This document shows positions 57,318-64,000 of a stretch of DNA of 64,000 nucleotides, one piece after another. This stretch comes from Ornithodoros turicata. Lineage: Eukaryota; Arthropoda; Arachnida; Ixodida; Argasidae. The stretch is taken from positions 130,696,665 through 130,760,664 of the forward strand of contig NC_088201.1 in the NCBI RefSeq assembly GCF_037126465.1, in the 5' to 3' direction. The number at the start of each line of letters is the position of its first letter. Within the stretch, counting starts at the first letter, position 1. The position numbers were made by a program, and so were the translations under genes. A model generated the notes under the pieces. The model was not told the DNA's origin. It searched no databases and worked only from the letters and a program-made list of their open reading frames with translations.

Positions 57318-58480
57318 TGAGTCGTAGGGTGCAGCAACTGCGAAGACGTAATCAAAGCGTGAGAGTATATTCCGTATCAGATTTGGACGCTCCGCTTTCG
57401 CACATAGACTGTTCGTGCAGTGTAGTTTTTGATGCACACATTGCCTTCGGATAAAGAAAATCAAGATCTCCGTCAACGGTGGGACCGAAACCTCATTGAA
57501 ATCCTGGAAAGTCGGTTCTGGTAAGCTATTCGCAGGTTGTGACTTGTTTTGGTTGGTATCTTGGCATCTTTCGGTTTGCTCGGTTCATTTGCTGATGAGT
57601 GGCCCACGAAAGAAAATGCGTACCCGGGCCGGCCAACACTTCGTTTGCCAACGCCAGTAAGTAATCTACATAATCATTTATTTCGGTAAAATTATCTGGA
57701 CATTGCCACTGATATTCATCTTTGTCTTACGAAACCAGCCATGCTTCTAGCATACTCGTTATTTTTATAACATGCATTACTCGATTGTCTAATTTCATCG
57801 CATATATGTTTTTATTGTTTCACATTGATATGTAAGCATGTTTTATATGGCGAGTCCTCTGATGTTCTTCGACAATTTCTTACATCATCTGCTTTACAGA
57901 GCATTATGCACGAAGGACGACGTTTCCTGATGAGGAAGCCACTTTCCACGCCCGACAGTCATCACGCAAATGTCGTGAATTCCTGCGACGAAACAGCAAC
58001 ATGCTGCAATGACCCATCTTCCTCTGAAGATCCTACCGCCCAGTTGCTTCAGTATCTCCCTAAGGGGATTCATGCAAGCCTTTCACGTAAAAACAGCATG
58101 ACGTCAATCACAAAATAAAATATCAGAGACCATCCCACGGCTATAACAGAGGAAGACGCTCTACCAGCATCAGAATGCACGAATTGTTCCGTGATGAAGG
58201 AGACTGAAGAGATATGTGTGCAGTGTACACGGGAGATAAGGAAGAGTTCGTTGTCCACCACTACAGCAGCAGTTCTCCAACTCTTGTCTGTGATCACTTT
58301 GTGCAAACAACATTCAGTTTTTATGAAACTCTACCAGAAGAACAATTCCCATACTTTACTGGACTTACGAAAAGAGTATTTGAGGAACATGTCAGAGCTA
58401 CAAGGACCGTAGCAAATTTATCTTCCTTTCCTTTGTCAACAAAACATCTTGCGTCTTTGTGTTCTCTCGTTATGTGAGTA
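57318..58480 (+). pseudogene. THAP/DDE_4-type transposase remnant
   Basis: Broken frames follow the order of THAP-DDE transposases. VGCSNC is followed by LPSDKENQDLRQRWDRN (57330-57500), like the C-x2-C and (F/L)P-x-D...W of THAP. VCSVHL and ENAYPGRPTLRLPTP come next (57575-57660). After an intron-like gap there is CVQCTREIRK and then FPYFTGLTKRVFEEHVRAT (about 58350-58405), the helix-turn-helix ahead of a DDE_4 nuclease. Stops and frame changes are many and the nuclease itself is missing. The assignment is by pattern only. Confidence 0.4.
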
Positions 58481-58715
58481 TGCCTCAGGAGCGTTCAACA
58501 CTTGAGGAAGCACTGTGCCCTCAAGATACTCTGTCCTGAAAGGAGATTTGTGCAACTGATTCGTAAGCAATGCTTGCAAGATCATCCTTAGAATGCCAGT
58601 TTCTCTGCCCTTGTGGTTGTAAATCTGTACGACCATCATCTGTGGCACAACATGTTTTTGCGGTCGTGGAGATCCACACACATTTTTTGTCCGCACATGA
58701 AGAACCAGTGCGTCC

Positions 58716-59036
58716 CTACTCTGTAGTTTCTGCCACTTTGAGCAAAGCAGCCCCTACGTGAGACGATGCTTTGCCCAGTCCTGCCGCACACGGGCAAGGC
58801 ACATCTTGCACTTCTCTGTCAAGAAAAGTAACGGTGACTTTGTACGAACTTGATATAGTCGGTGTTAACGTAACGCCGGCTTGCAGACAACAGCCGTTTC
58901 CACCCACTTTGCAGAGCAGAATTCCGATGTGCCCATAGTCGAGGTGGTTGGTTGCCTCAGGCAATTCGCTGTAGTTTCGAAATTCTGCTGGCCGGCCATC
59001 AACGCCTGTTTTGTTTATCATGAATTTATACACCAC
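58716..59036 (-). pseudogene. SWIM-like zinc finger remnant
   Basis: The minus frame reads VTVTFLDREVQDVPCPCAAG then LGKASSHVGAALLKV. SWIM fingers have C-x-C...C-x-H, usually ACSHVGALL in the tick/arthropod YqaJ- and MULE-linked proteins. Here the third Cys is Ser, so zinc binding is probably lost. The orientation is opposite to the THAP/DDE remnant, so it belongs to a different element. Confidence 0.5.
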
Positions 59037-59039
59037 TGA

Positions 59040-60134
59040 AAAAAAAGAATAGAAATAAAGAAGTGAAATTTTGTAGTCGTTGTACCGTTACGTATTGTAT
59101 TTGTTAGACAACATAGGACAGAACAAGCACCGTGCATAGTGCGGAACTGTATGGCACTGCACTGATAAACACGCCGTAGAAAATCATATGTTCGAATAAA
59201 AGCATATTTAGTTCACTTACGTGATCTCGGTGTCTTGAGCCATCGTCCTGTGTCGTCCACCCATTCCGTGTGAGCGCTTACGGCAGTTATTATTTGCACG
59301 TAGTATGTCCGTGATGAAGGAAGACGAGGGTTTGCAAACAAAATGTAATAAAGGGAAAAGGAAGCTTGCGATAAGCATGCGGAATGCTATCGCGATATGG
59401 GGACTACGATAGCGAGTTTGCTGAAGGCTGGCAATGGCGGAAGGCCACGTGAGCCCAATATGGCGGCGTCCAGAGATTTATGGAGAAAATGGTCTATATA
59501 GTTGATGGGGTAGTGTTTGCATGGGAGTGTAACAACGTCATGGAAAGGATGCGACTACAGGTACAAATCGAAATGACATAAATACAAAAGCAAAACATAA
59601 CGCACAACAAAAGCGCAACATAACGCGAGCCCAAGGGATCACACGAGAAGCGATCTTGGGCTCGCCCAATCAAGTAAGCGGTTCATTAAAGACAGGAGGT
59701 TTGTAGACGGCGCGTCTTCGTGAACCGTCTCATTCATGAGGTTCATGCTGCACCACAAATTTTTAAGCGGTACACAGCGGGTCTGTTAAGTCACCCATGG
59801 GTTGAACCGCGTAACTGCGCCGTTAAACCCCTTTGAACCTTCTCTCAGCCACGAAAACGAAAGAAAAAAAGTTGAACCTCATGAAGGTTCTCCCCGAAGG
59901 AGGAATGGGTGTGCAGTGTCCCAGTAGCCGCTTACTTGGGTTCGTGTTCAGTCATGTTGTTGGGCCAGCGTGGTTTGCGTGGCGTCCTTATACGCGTTTC
60001 AGATTTCCAGACCGCAACGAGCTGATGTGGAATGTGGAATCCGTTCTCCCATTGCGAGGACGTCAACAAGGCAGACAATAGGGCTGTCGTCCGACATGCT
60101 TTCCTCGTGTTCTGCAAGAGTAAAGGAGGAAGAG
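59040..60134. other. Between SWIM remnant and Ty3/Gypsy element
   Basis: GCGAGCCCAAG...CTTGGGCTCGC forms a hairpin at 59630-59667. The stretch 59690-59880 repeats GGTTCA/TGAACC words. The 3' LTR of the downstream minus-strand element should fall here, but I could not delimit it. Confidence 0.35.
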
Positions 60135-60640
60135 TTATCTCGGCTGCTTACGTGGGCGAAGGTTATAACGGGTAATCCCGGGAACCCCGCCCTGGGCAGT
60201 AGTCTCTTCGGGGGATGGTTGACCGGCCCTAGGGGGACTTGAGGGAGAGCGGGCTTGCGATGCTCGATCGTGGTCCTCCTCCCGCCTGCCGTTGTCCGAG
60301 ATGCGTTGGCTGAAGGTTTTGAGGTCTTGTACGTGGACGGGGCCCGTTTCTTCGTTGTCGCTGCAACGCTCGAGCCTGTAAGTGACCGGAGTTAGCTGTG
60401 CGCTTACCCGATAAGGACCGTCCCATCGATCAGCGAGAGAGGCAGCAAAGCCTTTCGCTGCATCGCTAAGGGGATGTGTTCGCCTTAGTACCAGATCTCC
60501 AACGCGGTAAATGACCTGGCGCCGACCTTTGTTGTACTGGAGAGACTGCTCCAGTCTTGCGACCTCAAGACTCTCTCGTGCCAAACGAATGGCAGTCGAA
60601 ATTCTATCGCGAAGATCATTAGCATACTTCGCGTACGAAC
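60135..60640 (-). pseudogene. Integrase C-terminal GPY/F module
   Basis: Basic helix (ARLEQSLQYNKGRRQVIYRV), GDLVLRRTHPL, then RWDGPYRVSAQLTPVTYRLE, the GPY/F module of Metaviridae integrases, and VHVQDLKTF. A Pro/Ser-rich tail with YNLRPRK closes pol. It is one frame away from the integrase core. Confidence 0.85.
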
Positions 60641-60642
60641 GA

Positions 60643-61545
60643 CTAGGCTGTGCGTGCTGTGTTCACAAACGTGTTTTCGAGGGGGAACACAATTTCCCGT
60701 CCGAAATTCAAATAAGCCGGGGTAAAGCCTGTCGACCTATTTTCCGTTGTACGAGTGGCAAAGCCAAGCTCCGTAAGACGGGCGTCCCAATCTTTATGCC
60801 TTTCGGTAAAAGATACCAACATCATCTTGATGTTGCGATTAACCCGCTCAGTTATGTTCGCCTGAGGGTGATAAGGCGACGCCTTTACGTGACGTATGCT
60901 CAACGCAGAGCAACTATCGACAAACACCTTACTTGTAAAGTACGAGGCGTTATCCGTGATGAGCTGGTCCGGGAATCCAAACCGGGAAAAAACGTCCAGC
61001 AGTCTGTCCCAGATCCGAGCGGACACCAACTTCCGCAGCGGGTAAAGCTCAACCCACTTCGTGAAGTGATCTGTAACAACTAACAGATACTGGTTACCAC
61101 GGGGACTTCTAGGATAAGGACCCATTACGTCACATGCGACTATCTGCCAAGGTTTCTGGCTAACAATCGGTTGCAGCAAGCCGGGAGGCTGCCCTCCACG
61201 CGGCTTAGACTTCTGACATATCGGACAGCTGCGTGTATACCGCAAAACATCCTGTCTCATGCCTGGCCAAGTCGCGATACGACACAACTTAGAATAAGTC
61301 TTGCTGCCGCCACCGTGACCCGACAATGCAGAATCATGGAAGTATTTGAGGAATGACTTACGTAGCTTCCTTGGAACTACGATCCGAAAGGGGCTATCAC
61401 CAACCTCCTCGTCGTCCGCCTGGGGAATGTACCGGACCAGGAGACCATCCTCACTCAGCTGATAGGAGTCGTACCTCTCCTCAGCGCCTTCTGTGCCTTC
61501 CAGGTTTGACGTTTCCAGCCACCTTATTTGAGGTTCCCTTCCGGT
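60643..61545 (-). pseudogene. Ty3/Gypsy integrase
   Basis: H-x-H...C-x2-C zinc domain (GHGGGSKTYSKLCRIATWPG, SCPICQKSK), then the core: Asp in ACDVMGPYP, Asp in LITDNASYFTS and Glu in NITERVNRNIK, with correct spacing. It ends out of frame at 60643, and the C-terminal part follows in another frame. All catalytic residues are still present. Confidence 0.9.
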
Positions 61546-61846
61546 ATTCCACCGAGAAGTCATATCGCTGCAACGTTAAACTCCAACGTGCGAGCCGTCC
61601 GGCTGGGTTTTTCAACCGCTTTAACCAGGATAGTGCCTGATGGTCAGTTTGGATAGTGAATTTCGCACCATCCAAATACATGTCGAACTTATGTAGTGCG
61701 AACATGATTGCTAGGCACTCCTTCTCCGTCACGCTATAATTGCGTTCGGGAGGCGTCAGCGTACGGCTTGCAAATGCTACGGGCTGGAGTTCACGGTGAT
61801 GCTCTTGTAACAAGACTGCACCAAGGCCGTAATCGCTCGCATCGCA
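61481..61846 (-). pseudogene. Ty3/Gypsy RNase H
   Basis: In the shifted frame CDASDYGLGAVLLQEHHREL supplies the first Asp, RNYSVTEKECLAI the Glu, and FTIQTDHQALSWL the second Asp. After YRKGTSNKVA the expected ALSR segment is missing and the frame joins the integrase region early, indicating a small internal deletion. Confidence 0.85.
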
Positions 61847-62883
61847 AATGGGCGATTGAGGTCCGGGAGATACAAGCGGGTAGTTTCCGCAATCGCTTTA
61901 GCGAGAGAGGTAAACGCCTGTTCCTGTGCTTGTCCCCACGACCATCGTGCTCCCTTTCGCAACAGCCAAGTTAGCGGTTGCGCTAGGTCTGCGCATCGCG
62001 GTATAAACTGTCTATAAAAGCCAATCATACCGAGGAAGCGCTGCAAGCTTTTCACATCCGTCGGGCGGGGGTACTCAAGGATAGCCTTCAGCTTGTCCTC
62101 GTTCGGCCTGACCGTGCCGGACTCCACCTTGAACCCGAGGAGATCGATGCTGTTGGTAGCCAACTGCATCTTCCGGGGATTGACAGTCAATCCTGCAGCT
62201 TGCATGCGTTCTAACACCACTTTCAAATGAGAAAGGTGTTCCTGGAATGTACGTGAAAAAATTACTACGTCATCCATGTACGCCATAGCGAAATTGTATT
62301 TCGCATCGCCGAGCACCTCGTCCATCACTCGCTGAAAACTAGCGGGAGAATTAGACAGTCCAAAGGGCAGTCGGACAAATTCAAATAATCCCCTGTGACA
62401 GGTAAATGCTGTTTTCTCAACATCATCCGGTGCTATCGGAATCTGCAGGAATCCTCTACTGCAGTCCAAAGCTGTAAACACGTGGGCGGATCCCAACGAA
62501 TACATGATCGAGTCTATCGAGGGAAAAGGGTACGAATCTCTTACCGTCACCTCGTTCAGTCGGCGGTAATCCACGCACAACCTTGCGGTTCCATCCTTTT
62601 TCGGCGCAAGAACCACCGGAAAAGCCCAAGGGCTGCGGGAAGGTCTCACAGCGCCGGTCTCGATCATTTCATCGAGCGCAGCATCGAGGAGCTTGCGCTT
62701 GTGCACACTCAACGGCCGAGGATTACATCGCCAGGGCCTTGCGTCGCCGGTTTCTATCCGGTGCTCCAATCCATGGGTTAGACCTGGTCTCTCTGTGAAC
62801 ATACAGGACAATGGCCGCAATGCTTTAGCGAGCATGCGTCGCTGGTCTGGGCTTCCTGGAAATCGTTTCAGGACGTCCTCCAA
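61777..62883 (-). pseudogene. Ty3/Gypsy reverse transcriptase
   Basis: All RT blocks are present: SPWAFPVVLAPKKDGTARLC, VDYRRLNEVTV, FTALDCSRGFLQIP (first Asp), GLFEFVRLPFGLSNSPASFQ, MAYMDDVVIFS (YMDD) and FLGMIGFYRQFIPRCADLAQP. The frame leaves homology at RPFAMR, where the RNase H Asp should begin, because of a one-base shift near 61846. Confidence 0.92.
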
Positions 62884-62906
62884 AACAGTGGGTACGACCG
62901 TCGCTG

Positions 62907-63440
62907 TTAGGTGTTCTGCTCCGGAAAATAGCTCAACGGACGTGATTGTCCAGCTCCGGGATCCTGGGTCTCCTCACCAGTCCGGTTCTGCTCCGTTTCC
63001 GGCGTCGTCCACTCCATGAAGTGGTAGAAGGTAGTACCGCTTGCATGCTGGTAGCCTCCGCGACGTAAGTCCAGGACGAGTCCCATCCGGACAATGAAGT
63101 CGCGTCCCAGGATCATCAGTCCCGCCAATCCGGGCAGGTAGATGAAGCGTTGTCTGACACGTTGTCCGTCGACGGTCAAAGTGAGACGTACTGCTCCTCC
63201 GGCTGGTACCACTGCATCTGATGCGGGCCTTAGGCAGCTCCTGGTTGTCCGTACGGAAATGTTCCGCTCCCGGCACAAATCGTGGATGGTGTCACCTATC
63301 AGGGATACAGCCGCTCCAGTGTCCACCAAAGCTGCAACGTCCTTACTCAGAACGCGCGCCACGATAAACGGTCCGATGTTGCATATGTCATCTTGCGCTC
63401 GACATGCGAGTGGGACAAAGGCCACTACGTTATCAGACAA
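62907..63440 (-). pseudogene. Retroelement protease
   Basis: The aspartic protease signature AALVDTGAAVSLIGD lies at about residues 34-48, and a second hydrophobic strand before Gly (LAGLMILGRDFI) near residues 104-115 matches the flap and C-terminal part of retropepsins. Frame differs from gag, which may be natural frameshifting, and from the RT, which probably is not. It would cleave the gag-pol precursor. Confidence 0.8.
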
Positions 63441-63514
63441 GATAGCATGGTTAGAATTCGCTTGCTTCTTATCGACATTTTCAGCAGCCGACGACAGAAT
63501 TGAGTCATTCCCAA

Positions 63515-64000
63515 TTACCGCCGCCGGCGTCCCGGGTTTCCCTGCGGGGGTTGTCTGGGGGTGGTAGTGGTCTGCTGCGGGCAGTTACGACGAAAATGAC
63601 CGCAACCGTGACAACGGGGTTGTGTTCCTGCGTTATTACTTGGTCTAGAGTCGCGCCTGTCCTGCCGTGGTGCATGACGTGCATCACCGACTTCGCGCTC
63701 GCGCGGCTCTGCTCGTGCCGACCTCGCTCGGTTCCTCTGCTCATATGCAAAGGGATCCAATGCACGGTAAACTGGCCCGGCGGACGAACCGCCGTGTGTT
63801 CCAACAGTCCCACGGGGGTTTAATTCCGCGTCTAACGACTGTCTCGGCCCGTTCCATGCGCAGCTAGGCTCCAGCGTTTGTTCCGGCCTAGGCGGTGGGC
63901 GGTACTGCAATTCCGCCAACAAATCTGCTTGGATGACGCCTACTTCTTTAGCCAGGTCATCGAGCGAAGAAAAGCTTCGCCCCCGCAAATAAGGCTTAAA
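63515..64000 (-). pseudogene. gag C-terminal part with variant zinc knuckle
   Basis: Open from the window edge (LRGRSFSSLDDLAKEVGVIQ) through an Arg/Pro/Glu-rich stretch to CHGCGHFRRNCP and a basic end. The knuckle has C-x2-C-x-H-x4-C; the usual form is C-x2-C-x4-H-x4-C, so three residues are missing between the second Cys and His. This part would bind element RNA in the capsid particle. Confidence 0.8.

Larger units (their letters stand above)
60135..64000 (-). mobile_element. Ty3/Gypsy LTR retrotransposon, gag-pol, degenerate, runs off window
   Basis: On the minus strand the order is gag with zinc knuckle, protease, reverse transcriptase, RNase H, integrase and GPY/F-type C-terminus, the standard Ty3/Gypsy order. 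Each domain is well conserved but sits in a different frame (at least five changes), so the copy is not functional. The 5' LTR and most of gag lie beyond 64000. No envelope-like frame is seen after the integrase. Confidence 0.9.

Noticed and set aside
57587..57608. CTGATGA-GTGGCCCAC-GAAAG looks like a hammerhead core
   Set aside because: No stem I or stem III can be formed around it and it coincides with a THAP-like coding remnant.
1..64000. CRISPR arrays, bacterial promoters, operons
   Set aside because: The DNA is clearly eukaryotic, with spliced genes and animal transposons; no regularly spaced repeats were seen.

Overview
This is eukaryotic DNA, most likely from an arthropod and probably a tick (Ixodida). 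The reasons are intron-split coding pieces with GT/AG borders, AATAAA signals, tRNA-derived SINEs, several non-LTR, Penelope-like and Ty3/Gypsy retroelements, and MULE, hAT, pogo, Harbinger-like and THAP/DDE DNA transposons. No operons, ribosome binding sites or CRISPR arrays are present. The genus cannot be fixed from the sequence alone.

Host layer. One plus-strand gene appears to span most of the window. Exon 1 (15-174) encodes a short cytoplasmic tail and a membrane anchor. Five further candidate exons (6118-6138, 10506-10547, 43868-43921, 46192-46227, 47034-47186) all have good splice borders. All five are multiples of three, all introns are phase 1, and they read through without a stop. 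The last begins a Cys-containing ectodomain that resembles the start of a tick GH18-like (chitinase-fold) protein. The gene continues beyond the window or in exons I could not find. Nearly everything else lies in its introns.

Mobile layer, left to right. 0.7-1.05 kb: an inverted pair of hammerhead ribozymes. 3.7-4.4 kb: a hAT MITE with a perfect 8-bp target duplication. 14.1-14.8 kb: a LINE fragment. 17.5-22.6 kb: a TTAA-flanked element with 22-bp terminal inverted repeats, containing P2X7-C-like exon remnants, a 12-bp GCAA hairpin and a Penelope-like fragment. 23.3-28.7 kb: a Harbinger-like non-autonomous element interrupted by a full-length Mutator-like element (23525-27632). That MULE has 57-bp perfect terminal repeats, a 9-bp target duplication and an open four-exon, 871-residue transposase; it is the best preserved gene here. 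30.0-31.0 and 48.0-49.0 kb: two inverted copies of one repeat, each carrying a different later insertion. 32.3 and 35.2 kb: tRNA-derived SINEs. 32.8-34.0 kb: a hAT relic with a nested foldback element. 38-41 kb: LTR-retroelement debris. 49.5-51.5 kb: LINE and Ty3/Gypsy RNase H pieces.

51.98-56.32 kb: a nearly intact CR1/L2-like LINE with two 5' monomers, a 2A ribosome-skipping motif, and an ORF1-like region fused in frame to the endonuclease; a single frameshift lies before the reverse transcriptase. 57.3-59.0 kb: THAP/DDE and SWIM remnants. 60.1-64.0 kb: a minus-strand Ty3/Gypsy gag-pol broken by several frame changes and running off the right edge. The window is therefore mainly a layered record of transposon insertions inside long introns of one gene.
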